This document shows, one piece after another, positions 1-8,284 of a DNA stretch of 64,000 nt (its first letter is position 1; every line of letters starts with the position of its first letter). The stretch is from Eubacteriales bacterium. GTDB lineage: Bacteria; Bacillota; Clostridia; Lachnospirales; Lachnospiraceae. The notes beneath the pieces are model-generated. The model worked only from the letters and a program-made list of their open reading frames with translations, was not told where the DNA came from and searched no databases. Made by a program: the position numbers and the translations under genes. The stretch spans positions 1-64,000 of the forward strand of contig JAUNCI010000004.1 of the NCBI GenBank assembly GCA_030526665.1, in the 5' to 3' direction.

Positions 1-7
1 AAAAAAT

Positions 8-58
8 AAAAGGATAGCTGATTTATGTAATGAAAATCATAAAATCAGTTATCCTTTT
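8..58. terminator. Bidirectional intrinsic terminator
   Basis: The arms at 8-27 and 38-58 pair almost perfectly (one G-U pair, one bulged A) around a 10-nt loop. A-rich and T-rich flanks give a U-run on both strands. On the minus strand it would end the SGNH hydrolase/acetyltransferase transcript. On the plus strand it could end a gene lying before the window. Confidence 0.8.
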
Positions 59-123
59 TTGTGTGTTAAAATTCAAACGCATTGAGGAGTCTACAGTTAT
101 ACCTATCGTAAATGAATGAAAAT

Positions 124-987
124 CTAATCAGAGATTTCTTTTACGCGGAACCAGTAAGAGTAAGAAAATGTGAATCCGAGAGATTCATATAATTTTCTGG
201 CGGGAAGATTTCCGTCAACGACCTGAAGATATGCTTTGGAGGCACCGCGTTTTATTCCTTCCTGCAGCAGGCCGGATACGATCTGGCGAGCGTATCCCTT
301 TCCGCGGTAATCATCACGCACATGAATGGCATAAATACCAACGTACTCGCGATCCAATATACCTAATCCTGTTCCGATGATCTGTCCGTCTTTTTCGATA
401 GATGCACAGATCGTTTCTTTCAAAATGGAGTGATACATGGAAGGTACAACCTCTCGGTGTACCAGATTAGTGGTATTTTTCAGATTAAATAAACTTTCAA
501 TCCAGACGTCGGAAATCGTATTGGAAAATGTGACATCCGGATACTCGCATAATTTATTCCGGCCCAGAAGAGAAGTGGTATTTATGTCTTTTTTGGGCGT
601 GGAGGCTTCCAGTAAATCATTTGAGATGGCAACATTCTGAAATAACTTTTCAACATGAGCAGTTGGAGAGGGACACAGTTCAACCGTCATTACATTTGTA
701 ACATGCTCTATCTGGTAGCCGCGATTTTCCAGCATATAATCAAAATCCGGAGAAACCAGCGGGCTTATTTTGAAAATTGCAGGAGTTCCCAGACGTTTAT
801 AGACCTGTTCGCAATATGGGATTTTTTCTCGCCATGGGAGTGTAGATTTGCTGAATTGCTCTACGCTGTTTGTACGGTGAGTGTAAAAATAAGAGAAACG
901 CAAAATCCAGCCATCGTAAAGTTCCATTTTATGTGAAGGCCACGCATTCAGTGACATATCTTCAATTTTTTTGATAATAGATTCCAT
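124..987 (-). CDS. GNAT family N-acetyltransferase (two-domain, Rv0428c-like)
   Basis: Predicted cytoplasmic acetyl-CoA-dependent N-acetyltransferase of 287 residues; the substrate is unknown. The catalytic GNAT domain is C-terminal (about 195-285). It shows the acetyl-CoA pyrophosphate-binding loop RGKGYA at 228-233 and the closing motif N-x-PA-x-x-LYE-x-LGF at 260-272. The N-terminal half has the AWP...DGW-x-LRF and R-x-NSV pattern (about 15-42) typical of the two-domain GNATs related to mycobacterial Rv0428c. It lies 12 bp after the SGNH hydrolase gene, so the two are probably cotranscribed, and the hairpin at 8-58 follows it. The family call is firm; the acceptor cannot be read from sequence. 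Confidence 0.88.
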   Translation of the reverse strand: MESIIKKIEDMSLNAWPSHKMELYDGWILRFSYFYTHRTNSVEQFSKSTLPWREKIPYCEQVYKRLGTPAIFKISPLVSPDFDYMLENRGYQIEHVTNVMTVELCPSPTAHVEKLFQNVAISNDLLEASTPKKDINTTSLLGRNKLCEYPDVTFSNTISDVWIESLFNLKNTTNLVHREVVPSMYHSILKETICASIEKDGQIIGTGLGILDREYVGIYAIHVRDDYRGKGYARQIVSGLLQEGIKRGASKAYLQVVDGNLPARKLYESLGFTFSYSYWFRVKEISD

Positions 988-999
988 AATAACCTCAAT

Positions 1000-1623
1000 T
1001 TATTGAATGAATTCAGATGATAAAAGTGCCGCTGTGAGAAGCTCATGCCCTAAGGCGGTAATGTGTATTCCATCCGTTGTAACCCGGGAAACTCCAAATT
1101 GATTACATAGTTCTAAAAGTGGAGACTGGAGTCCAATATATGGCACATTGAATTCTTCGGCAAGTTTTTTGATAGAATCTGACATTCGCTTTACATAGGG
1201 CTGCCATGTCTGATATCCGGCAGGAACAGGAAAAATAAAAGGCTCCATCAGAAGTATCTGTGCCTGTGTTCGGGATAAGACAGACAATAATCGGCGATAA
1301 TTATTTACGAAGGTCTGCAGCATACTTTCTTTCTGCACGGCAGTGCGATTGGTGTTCATCATAAGACCGATATCATTAATTCCAATCAGTAAGGTGATAA
1401 TATCTGCAGTATAAATGCAGGAATCACTTTCAATCTGTTCAAGAACTCTGGAGACCGTAAATCCGTCAAATCCCTTATTGATCGTTTTCCAAATGGTTTC
1501 AGCAGAGTGGTTTAAGCGATCGTGAAGCATAGAAACATAACCATTTCCCAATGGCGGGAAATCAAATAAACGACCGCAATCGGTAATACTGTCGCCAAGA
1601 CAGAGTAAAGTTTTGACTGCCAT
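1000..1623 (-). CDS. SGNH/GDSL-type hydrolase
   Basis: A 207-residue serine hydrolase of the SGNH superfamily, probably an esterase or deacylase. Block I is GDSITD with nucleophile Ser12, block III is GIND at 81-84, and the catalytic dyad partners are Asp184 and His187 in DGIH. There is no signal peptide or membrane segment, so it is probably cytoplasmic. First gene of a two-gene minus-strand unit with the acetyltransferase. A GAGGG ribosome site precedes the ATG and a promoter is visible at 1667-1695. Substrate unknown; an acetyl ester is plausible given the acetyltransferase partner, but that is inference. Confidence 0.87.
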   Translation of the reverse strand: MAVKTLLCLGDSITDCGRLFDFPPLGNGYVSMLHDRLNHSAETIWKTINKGFDGFTVSRVLEQIESDSCIYTADIITLLIGINDIGLMMNTNRTAVQKESMLQTFVNNYRRLLSVLSRTQAQILLMEPFIFPVPAGYQTWQPYVKRMSDSIKKLAEEFNVPYIGLQSPLLELCNQFGVSRVTTDGIHITALGHELLTAALLSSEFIQ

Positions 1624-1666
1624 AAAAATACCCTCTTGTATGTAATTCGTCGAATAATTTTGTTAA

Positions 1667-1695
1667 ATGGTAACATTTGTAAAAACATGGGTCAA
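1667..1695 (-). promoter_or_regulatory. Promoter for the SGNH hydrolase/acetyltransferase pair
   Basis: On the minus strand, TTGACC (1690-1695) and TACCAT (1667-1672) are separated by 17 bp and lie about 45 bp before the SGNH start codon. This fits a housekeeping sigma-A promoter. Confidence 0.5.
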
Positions 1696-1742
1696 GGGAA
1701 TTTTTGTTTAGATTTTTTTTAGAATGTTTATAGAATCTGATA

Positions 1743-1771
1743 TAGACAAATGATAATTGCTGCACTATACT
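1743..1771 (+). promoter_or_regulatory. Promoter of the Tad pilus operon
   Basis: TAGACA (1743-1748), a 17-bp spacer and TATACT (1766-1771) match a sigma-A promoter. The predicted start near 1778 leaves a leader of about 145 nt before the first Tad gene. Confidence 0.6.
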
Positions 1772-1777
1772 GAATTT

Positions 1778-1922
1778 TACCGGAGGATCTTCCGGTATCT
1801 CATACGCCGAATCTGGCGAAAATCCCATATACAAAAGATATGAAAATGATGCGGCTATTCAGAGTACTCGATGATACCGAATAGAGGCAAAAATATTTGT
1901 AATTGAATAGTGAGGTGACTTT
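1778..1922 (+). other. Structured 5' leader of the Tad operon
   Basis: The untranslated stretch folds into several local hairpins: ACCGGA/TCCGGT (1779-1784 with 1791-1796), CGCC/GGCG (1805-1808 with 1815-1818) and GCTATTC/GAATAG (1854-1860 with 1879-1884). No U-run follows any of them. I looked for the conserved GEMM/c-di-GMP-I core and did not find it, so no riboswitch class is assigned. The ribosome site GTGAGGTG sits just before the ATG. Confidence 0.35.
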
Positions 1923-2435
1923 ATGCCATTTCGCACTGTTTGTATTCTGATTGTTGCGACAAATGCATTAGTCATGGACTTATGGAATTCCCGTATTTGT
2001 AATTGGTGGATTTTGATATCCGCTGCGATAGGGATCTTGCTCAATCTTTCGGAAAAAGGAACTCAGGGACTTTTAGACTCGTTTACCGGAGCTGCGCTGC
2101 CATTCATCCTGTTGTTTGGACTGTTTTTTTTTCACCTGCTCGGAACCGGAGATATTAAATTATTCTGTGTTTTGGGAATCCTGCAGGGAACGGAAAAAAT
2201 CCTGTATTGCATTGGATATTCGTTTCTGTTCGGAGCAATTTTAGCATTCGTCATTATCCTGTATACCGGAAGTGTATGCCAAAGACTATCTTATATGCTT
2301 GAATATTTTCGTGACTATTTCAGAAGCGGTGCTAGGAAATCATATGTGATAAAAGATATGAATCGTATGGAAAATTTTCATTTTACGGTTCCTATCATGA
2401 TGAGTGTGATGCTTTATGCGGGAGGTGTGTTTTGA
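1923..2435 (+). CDS. Prepilin peptidase, A24 family (TadV/CpaA-like), first copy
   Basis: Integral membrane aspartyl peptidase of 170 residues, expected to cleave the leader of the Flp pilin and TadE-like pseudopilins at the inner face of the membrane. The two catalytic aspartates of the A24 family are visible: Asp19 in a D-x4-R-I-x-N context and Asp77 in GTGDIK (74-79). The rest is hydrophobic helices. It lacks the N-methylation domain of PilD, as is normal for TadV. First gene of the Tad operon; its stop overlaps the start of the CpaE-like gene. A second A24 peptidase lies at 9182. Confidence 0.85.
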   Translation: MPFRTVCILIVATNALVMDLWNSRICNWWILISAAIGILLNLSEKGTQGLLDSFTGAALPFILLFGLFFFHLLGTGDIKLFCVLGILQGTEKILYCIGYSFLFGAILAFVIILYTGSVCQRLSYMLEYFRDYFRSGARKSYVIKDMNRMENFHFTVPIMMSVMLYAGGVF

Positions 2436-3454
2436 AAAAAAATATTTTTGCGGTGTGTGATCTCGAGGGGGATTATGCAAGTAATTTTATGAATTATATT
2501 ACTCAGAAAAAAAGTGTACCATTCGAAATTCACGCATTTACAACGGTGGAAAAACTGATTGCATTTGGACAGAAAATGCCAATTGAATTACTTTTGATTT
2601 CGGGAAATGCCATGAACGCAAAGGTAAAGGAATTAAATATTGGAAAAATCATTATTTTATCAGAGGGAGTGCATGCACCGGAACTGGATCAGTATCCAAG
2701 TGTGTATAAATACCAGTCATCTGCAAATGTTGTTCGGGAAGTTATGGCATGCTATGGGGAAGAACGGACATCTGCCTTAGCAGAACTGCCCATATTGAAG
2801 AAGACTACGGAAATATTGGCTGTTTATTCGCCTTTGGGCAGATGCCTGAAGACTTCGTTTGCTTTAGCCTTAGGTCAGATTCTGGCAAAGGAAAAAGGTG
2901 TGTTGTTTTTGGACCTGGAAGGGCGTTCGGGATTCGAGGAACTTTTGAAAATAAACGGGAGTCTGCAGAACACCCCCAATCTAACGGATCTGCTGTATTA
3001 TGTGCGGCATGGAACACCAAATCTGATTTTCAAGATCAGCAGTATGATTCGTAATATTCAGCATCTCGATTACATTCCACCGGTCATAAATCCTGTCGAT
3101 GTACATGAGGTATCTTCAGAGGACTGGGAACGCTTATTGGATGAAATCGAATATCGCAGTTCTTATGAGTATATGGTGATAGATGTTGGAAATGATGTGG
3201 ACGATCCGATTCCGATTTTGAATAGATGCAGCAAGATCTATATGCCGGTGCTTAGTGATGTGATTTCGGCAGCTAAGATTACACAATTTGAAAATTATCT
3301 GAAGGTATGGGATTTTTCGCAGATTCTGACAAAGATTGTGAAAGTAAAGCCGCCATTTCACTCTGCCGCAAATGCAGAAGATTATTTCAATCAGCTGGTT
3401 TGGAGTGAACTGGGTGACTATATCAGAGATCTGCTGCGAAAGGAGCTGGAATGA
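2432..3454 (+). CDS. CpaE/TadZ-like pilus-assembly ATPase with a degenerate P-loop
   Basis: MinD/ParA-superfamily protein of 340 residues, probably the polar or localisation factor of the Tad system. An N-terminal receiver-like domain without an obvious phospho-acceptor set (about 1-110) is followed by the ATPase domain (about 125-340). The P-loop at 133-142 reads SPLGRCLKTS rather than the KGGxGKT of MinD, so the signature lysine is absent. Walker B-like VIDVGND lies near residue 250. The start codon is TTG at 2432, chosen because GGAGG (2421-2425) precedes it and it overlaps the previous stop. The gene ends in an ATGA overlap with the TadA gene. Confidence 0.82.
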   Translation: MKKNIFAVCDLEGDYASNFMNYITQKKSVPFEIHAFTTVEKLIAFGQKMPIELLLISGNAMNAKVKELNIGKIIILSEGVHAPELDQYPSVYKYQSSANVVREVMACYGEERTSALAELPILKKTTEILAVYSPLGRCLKTSFALALGQILAKEKGVLFLDLEGRSGFEELLKINGSLQNTPNLTDLLYYVRHGTPNLIFKISSMIRNIQHLDYIPPVINPVDVHEVSSEDWERLLDEIEYRSSYEYMVIDVGNDVDDPIPILNRCSKIYMPVLSDVISAAKITQFENYLKVWDFSQILTKIVKVKPPFHSAANAEDYFNQLVWSELGDYIRDLLRKELE

Positions 3455-4629
3455 AAAACGCAGGGTTTTCTGTAATTCGGCAGAAATTGATGGAGAAATT
3501 AGAGATTTCCAGAGAATTATCCGATGACGAGGTGCTGAATGAGATCGATGAACTGGTTCTCAGGCAGGATGGAATTTCATTAAAAGACAAATTCGATTTG
3601 CGTCAGGCATTATTTTATTCTGTTCGAAAACTTGATGTGCTTCAGGAACTCCTCGTAGATGATGAAGTGTCTGAAATTATGGTGAATGGTCCGGACTCGA
3701 TTTTTATTGAGAAAAAAGGTCATTTAACAAAATGGGAGAAGCAATTTACATCAAAAGAGAAGCTTGAGGATGTGATTCAGCAAATTGTCGGGAGATGTAA
3801 TCGCGTAGTAAACGAATCGATGCCAATCGTGGATGCACGTCTTGAAGATGGATCGCGAATTAATGCAGTGATTCATCCGGTAGCATTGGATGGTCCTATT
3901 TTGACGATACGAAAATTTCCAAAAGAGATTATCACAATGGAAAAACTGATTGAATGGGGAAGCATCACAATGGAATGTGCGGAATTTTTGAAGGAATTGG
4001 TTGGCTGTCGATATTCCATTATGATCGGAGGCGGAACGGGAAGCGGAAAGACTACATTTCTGGGTGCCTTAACAGATTATATTCCAAAGGATGAACGAAT
4101 TATCACGATTGAAGACAATGCAGAGCTTCGTCTGATAGGAATTGAAAATCTGGTACGAATGGAAGCCAAAACGGCCAATACAGATAAGAGTAATTCGATT
4201 ACCATACGAGACTTGATTCGATCTGCACTGCGAATGAGACCGGATCGAATTATTGTAGGTGAAGTAAGAGGCGGCGAGTGTTTTGACATGCTTCAGGCCC
4301 TTAATACAGGACATGACGGGAGTATGAGCACCGCTCATGCAAATAGCTGCGCAGATATGCTGAACAGAATTATGATGATGACACGTATGGGGATCGATCT
4401 GCCGCTGGATGCAATACGTGAACAGATTGCGTCCGGAATCGATATTATGGTTCATCTGGGAAGACTTAGAGATAAATCACGCAGAGTGCTGGAAGTGACA
4501 GAAGTAATTGGGTGCAAAGACGGAGAAATTATAATGAATCCGCTCTATTGCCGGGATCATTCTCGCGGACTGGTGAGGAAAGGAGAACTGATTCATAGAG
4601 AGAAACTGCTTGGCAGGAGGAATGTATGA
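3451..4629 (+). CDS. tadA: Tad pilus secretion ATPase TadA/CpaF
   Basis: Hexameric type II/IV secretion-superfamily ATPase of 392 residues that powers pilus polymerisation at the cytoplasmic face of the membrane. All family boxes are intact: Walker A GGGTGSGKTT (193-202), Asp box ITIEDNAEL (218-226), Walker B RIIVGEVRGGE (266-276) and His box GHDGSMSTAHANS (287-299). Length is usual for Gram-positive CpaF. It overlaps its neighbours by 4 bp on both sides, indicating translational coupling with the CpaE-like and TadB genes. Confidence 0.96.
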   Translation: MKNAGFSVIRQKLMEKLEISRELSDDEVLNEIDELVLRQDGISLKDKFDLRQALFYSVRKLDVLQELLVDDEVSEIMVNGPDSIFIEKKGHLTKWEKQFTSKEKLEDVIQQIVGRCNRVVNESMPIVDARLEDGSRINAVIHPVALDGPILTIRKFPKEIITMEKLIEWGSITMECAEFLKELVGCRYSIMIGGGTGSGKTTFLGALTDYIPKDERIITIEDNAELRLIGIENLVRMEAKTANTDKSNSITIRDLIRSALRMRPDRIIVGEVRGGECFDMLQALNTGHDGSMSTAHANSCADMLNRIMMMTRMGIDLPLDAIREQIASGIDIMVHLGRLRDKSRRVLEVTEVIGCKDGEIIMNPLYCRDHSRGLVRKGELIHREKLLGRRNV

Positions 4630-5381
4630 TGGAACAAAATAAAAACCAATACAATAAGTATCATTTTAAAAAAACAGAATATGCAATTAGTTTTCTGCAA
4701 TGTATGGCTTTGTGCCTGTTAATGAATTATTTGTTTTATCAAATTGTATGGTTGAATCTGCTGGTATTCCCTCTTTATGTGGGATTTATCAATGTAAAAA
4801 GAAAACAGCGAATAAAAAAAAGAAGAAAGGATTTGAATTATCAATTCAAAGATGCGTTAAATTCGATGAATGTTGCAATTCAGGCCGGGTATTCAGTGGA
4901 AAATGCAATTGCGGTCTGCTTCCGGGATTTGTCGCAGATTTATCCCGAGAATGCTGATATTTTACAGGAACTTCGATATATGGAGGCAAGGCGCCGTATG
5001 AGTGTGCCGATCGAAGAACTGTTTCTGGACTTTGCTGATCGGTGTCGGATTGAAGATGTGCAAAACTTTGCGTCTGTTTTTATGGTGGCAAAACGTACCG
5101 GGGGCGATATGGGTCTGGTATTTCAGAAAGTTTCCAGAATGCTTACGGACAAAATTGAAGTAAACAAAGAAATCGAAGCAACACTGGCTTCCAAAAAATG
5201 GGAACAGATCGTTATGACGACAATGCCGGTGGGGATTATTTTATATATGAAACTTTCTTCTCCGGGATTTTTAGATATTCTCTATGGAAATGCAATAGGT
5301 ATTGGAGCGATGACGATTTGTCTGGTAATCTATCTGACCGCTATCTGGATGGGGAACAAAATTGTAGACATTGAGGTCTGA
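4626..5381 (+). CDS. tadB: Tad assembly platform protein TadB (T2SSF family)
   Basis: A 251-residue integral membrane protein of the type II secretion F family, half of the platform that couples TadA to the pilin. A hydrophobic hairpin lies near residues 20-55, a basic stretch near 58-70, the cytoplasmic T2SSF domain near 75-190 (containing FMVAKRTGGDMG), and C-terminal membrane helices follow. The ATG at 4626 overlaps the tadA stop and follows AGGAGG at 4615-4620; the adjacent ATG at 4629 is equally usable. TadC follows after 2 bp. Confidence 0.88.
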   Translation: MMEQNKNQYNKYHFKKTEYAISFLQCMALCLLMNYLFYQIVWLNLLVFPLYVGFINVKRKQRIKKRRKDLNYQFKDALNSMNVAIQAGYSVENAIAVCFRDLSQIYPENADILQELRYMEARRRMSVPIEELFLDFADRCRIEDVQNFASVFMVAKRTGGDMGLVFQKVSRMLTDKIEVNKEIEATLASKKWEQIVMTTMPVGIILYMKLSSPGFLDILYGNAIGIGAMTICLVIYLTAIWMGNKIVDIEV

Positions 5382-5383
5382 AC

Positions 5384-6391
5384 ATGTGGATCCATATTAT
5401 TGTTCTGGGTGTTCTTTTGGCTGCAGTCTGGGCCCAAAAGAGTGGCCATTTATCCAATATTATTGAAATTGAGAATAAAGATTTTCGGATTTTTATCATC
5501 ATTCTTCTGATCGCGGATGGAATGGGGCTTTTTATTACTCTCTCAAACGGTGCTTCCTCTCTGTCAGACATGCGTATTGAAAAGGACGAGCTTGGTGTTC
5601 GGGAAGAAACCTTAAATGTTGAAATTGATGGGAACAGAAGTGTGTTCAAAGTGGAGATTCCGGGAAAGGAAATAGAGTCGAAGGATGATTCGACAGAAGA
5701 AAAAACAAAATCCTGGAAAGAGGAACTGCAGGAGTCGATTCGACAGTATAATGAGGCGAAAAATGATCCGGAGTATTATTATTTGCCTGAAACATGGGAT
5801 AAACAAAAACTTTACTGGAGGAAACCGGCGGATACTTCCGGAATGCTGCTTTCTGCACTGGGATTGTTGGCGGCAGTGATGCTTTTACTTATGGGAAGCA
5901 GACAAAAATTAAAAGCTGTTCAGAAACGACAGGAGCAGATGCTGATGGATTATCCGGCGTTAATTATGAAGTTTACGCTTTTGATTCAAGCGGGCTTATC
6001 ACTTAGAAAAACATTTCAGAAAATTGCAGTAGATTATAAAAAGAGCAAAATCGAAAATAGATGGGCATATGAAGAAATTATAGCAGCATGCTATGAAATG
6101 GACAGCGGGATTTCAGAACAGGAGGCCTATTATCGATTTGGAGAACGCTGTGGACAGGTGAAATATAAAGTGTTTGCAACACTTCTGGTACAGAACCTTC
6201 ATATGGGCAGTACCTATCTGGCGGCAATGCTGGAACAAGAGGCAGCAAATGCATGGGAAGAACGAAAAAGAAAAGCAAAAGTGCTTGGCGAAGTGGCGGC
6301 AACAAAACTTCTGATTCCCATGATTATGATGATGTTCGTTGTAATGGCAATTGTCATGATTCCTGCATTTCTATCATTTTACAGTGCATAG
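5384..6391 (+). CDS. tadC: Tad assembly platform protein TadC (T2SSF family)
   Basis: A 335-residue membrane protein, the second T2SSF-type platform subunit. It starts with two hydrophobic segments (about 3-20 and 32-52). A charged, Lys/Glu-rich loop of roughly 90 residues follows, then a membrane segment (about 150-167), the T2SSF domain (about 180-300) and a very hydrophobic C-terminal helix. The long acidic/basic loop between the first and third membrane segments is unusual for TadC and could bind a partner. It follows tadB by 2 bp and is the last of the tightly coupled machinery genes; a gap of about 120 bp separates it from the pilin gene. Confidence 0.85.
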   Translation: MWIHIIVLGVLLAAVWAQKSGHLSNIIEIENKDFRIFIIILLIADGMGLFITLSNGASSLSDMRIEKDELGVREETLNVEIDGNRSVFKVEIPGKEIESKDDSTEEKTKSWKEELQESIRQYNEAKNDPEYYYLPETWDKQKLYWRKPADTSGMLLSALGLLAAVMLLLMGSRQKLKAVQKRQEQMLMDYPALIMKFTLLIQAGLSLRKTFQKIAVDYKKSKIENRWAYEEIIAACYEMDSGISEQEAYYRFGERCGQVKYKVFATLLVQNLHMGSTYLAAMLEQEAANAWEERKRKAKVLGEVAATKLLIPMIMMMFVVMAIVMIPAFLSFYSA

Positions 6392-6459
6392 CGAGCTTGT
6401 TAATAGCTGAAAAAGTTATAAAGACAAAGTTATGAAAAAGTAAAAAAGAGAAATGAAAA

Positions 6460-6495
6460 CAAATGCTGCCTTAGCGGCCGCCGGAAAATCATTTG
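6460..6495 (+). other. Small inverted repeat upstream of the pilin gene
   Basis: CAAATG (6460-6465) and CATTTG (6490-6495) bracket a GC-rich island that contains an 8-bp palindrome (GCGGCCGC). The structure lies between the machinery genes and the pilin gene. It could stabilise or attenuate a processed pilin transcript, but no U-run follows, so it is not a convincing terminator. Confidence 0.25.
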
Positions 6496-6514
6496 CAGAA
6501 GGGAGGTGATAAAA

Positions 6515-6694
6515 ATGCGCAATCTGTATAAATTGGCAAAAGAATTTGCGGTGGAGGAGGAAGCGGTAGGTGTGGTAGAAATCATCCTTATTCTTGTTGT
6601 GCTCATTGGTCTGGTAATAATATTTCGAGATCAGCTGACATCATTGGTCAGGGGCATTTTGTCAAAAATCACAAATCAAAGCAATTCTGTATAA
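6515..6694 (+). CDS. Flp1-like type IVb pilin subunit
   Basis: A 59-residue protein likely to be the major Flp pilin. A charged N-terminus (residues 1-20) precedes one long hydrophobic helix, VVEIILILVVLIGLVIIF, preceded by EEEAVGVVE. This is the class III signal and Glu-containing mature N-terminus expected of an Flp-type pilin cut by an A24 peptidase. The C-terminus is short and polar. The ATG at 6515 is preferred over a GTG at 6506 because GGGAGGTGAT (6501-6510) is a near-ideal ribosome site for it and would otherwise overlap the start. The strong site fits a highly made structural subunit. Confidence 0.82.
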   Translation: MRNLYKLAKEFAVEEEAVGVVEIILILVVLIGLVIIFRDQLTSLVRGILSKITNQSNSV

Positions 6695-6752
6695 GAATAG
6701 GTAAGTAGCAAATCTAATTTCAAAATCCAAAACAAAAGGAGGGGATTCCCCG

Positions 6753-8258
6753 GTGAAACGTGGAAGTATCACGGTTTTTCTGGCACTTATTTTAAGTATA
6801 GTGCTTGTATTGACAACGGCATGTATGGAATCTGCAAAAATGGCAGCTGCCAGGACACAGATTTTAAATGGTGCTGATTTGGGATTGTATTCGCTGTTTG
6901 GTCATTATGATAGAACAATGTTAGAAGATTATGATTTATTTTTGCTTTATGCAGGTGGTAACAACGGAGAGGTAAACCTTGCTGAGGTATACAAGGTTTT
7001 TGAAAAATATATGAAGCCTGTTTTGAAACAGAATAGTCAAAAACTTTCGATGCAGCAGGGAGGCATATCAGGATATCAGCTCCTTACAGACCAGAATGGT
7101 GAAGTTTTTTATCAGCAGATCGTACAATACATGAAGGATACACTGCCGGAACAGGGAATTACCCTTCTTTTGAACAAAATGGAAAAAAATACACAAAAGA
7201 CGAAACGGGCTGAGGAAATTGGGGAAGAGGCAGAACAGGAAGATACGATTGAAAAGTACGAACAGGAGATGCAAACGGCAGAGGAGAAGAGTCAGGAACT
7301 GGCGGAAGAATTGCAGCAGAATGATACAAAGGAAGAGTTTCAGGATAATCCGCAAGATGATTGGCAGGGGAATTCCGAAGAGAAGTCTATGGAAATGGAT
7401 GATGTGGAAAGGATAAAAAATCCGATTCCTGCGATGAAAAGACTACGCAAAATGAGTGTCCTTGGATTAGTATTGCCGGAAAATAAAAGTGTTTCCGGAA
7501 AAAAAGTAGAAAAAGGAAAATTACTATCCGTACGGACAAGAAATCAGGGATTTCAAATGGCGTTAAAGAATGGACCGGATTATACACCGAATTCCATGCT
7601 TCTCTATCAGACATATCTTGTTGATAAGCTGGGAAATTATTCACAGACGAAAAAAGGGGCGCTGGATTATGAACTGGAATATATTCTGTTTGGAAAAGAT
7701 TCGGATTATGAGAATTTAAGTAAGGTGGCGAATCGTTTGTTAATCATTCGGGAAGGAGTCAATCTGACGCATATTTTAAGTGATGCAGGAAAAAAAGCAG
7801 AAGTACACGCGCTTGCAGCAGCAATCGCGTCAACATTTCTTGTGCCTCCGGCCAGTGCGGCAATTGAAGGTGCATTGTGCCTGTGCTGGGCATTTGCGGA
7901 AAGTGTTTTAGATGTGCGAAATTTATTTGACGGAAAAAAGGCAGCAGTGATAAAGACGAACGAAAACTGGCAATTATCATTGGAACAGCTGGGAGAACTT
8001 CTATCGGGGCTGGATACACTGCGAAAAGAGGAGAAAACAGGACTTTCTTATGAAGATTATTTGCAGATTTTATTATGGACAGAATCCAAAAATACAAAAG
8101 TGATAAGAGGGATGGAGATGATTGAATGTGATATGCGTGAAAAACTGAATTCCGAACAATTTGGCCTGGACCAATGTGTCTGTGGTTTGGGTATTTCAGT
8201 AAAAGTAAAGGCGAACAATCGCAAGACCTATATCGTAAAAAGAGAATTTCGATATTGA
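6753..8258 (+). CDS. DUF5702-type TadG-like pilus-locus protein
   Basis: A 501-residue extracytoplasmic protein with one N-terminal membrane helix (about 6-25, preceded by KRGS). The sequence after it (ESAKMAAARTQILNGADLGL) is typical of DUF5702 proteins that accompany Clostridial Tad loci and resemble TadE/TadG pseudopilins. Residues about 135-220 are a Glu/Gln/Lys-rich, probably coiled-coil stretch. A hydrophobic, alanine-rich segment lies near residues 345-380. GTG start at 6753 after AGGAGGGG. Its role is inferred from position: a minor pilin or adaptor. No enzymatic motif is seen. Confidence 0.75.
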   Translation: MKRGSITVFLALILSIVLVLTTACMESAKMAAARTQILNGADLGLYSLFGHYDRTMLEDYDLFLLYAGGNNGEVNLAEVYKVFEKYMKPVLKQNSQKLSMQQGGISGYQLLTDQNGEVFYQQIVQYMKDTLPEQGITLLLNKMEKNTQKTKRAEEIGEEAEQEDTIEKYEQEMQTAEEKSQELAEELQQNDTKEEFQDNPQDDWQGNSEEKSMEMDDVERIKNPIPAMKRLRKMSVLGLVLPENKSVSGKKVEKGKLLSVRTRNQGFQMALKNGPDYTPNSMLLYQTYLVDKLGNYSQTKKGALDYELEYILFGKDSDYENLSKVANRLLIIREGVNLTHILSDAGKKAEVHALAAAIASTFLVPPASAAIEGALCLCWAFAESVLDVRNLFDGKKAAVIKTNENWQLSLEQLGELLSGLDTLRKEEKTGLSYEDYLQILLWTESKNTKVIRGMEMIECDMREKLNSEQFGLDQCVCGLGISVKVKANNRKTYIVKREFRY

Positions 8259-8284
8259 GTGCAATCGATGGGAGGTGTACAAAG

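Noticed and set aside
1778..1922. c-di-GMP riboswitch upstream of the Tad operon
   Set aside because: The leader is structured, but I could not find the conserved core of GEMM/c-di-GMP-I or a convincing class II fold, so it is reported only as an unclassified leader.
6469..6486. GC-rich island with an 8-bp palindrome as a foreign-DNA scar
   Set aside because: A single short palindrome without flanking repeats or disrupted genes is not evidence of insertion or cloning; it is part of a small inverted repeat.
8174..8284. Upstream extension of the Cys-rich TadE-like protein
   Set aside because: It overlaps the preceding gene by 85 bp and a good ribosome site lies just before the internal ATG at 8285.
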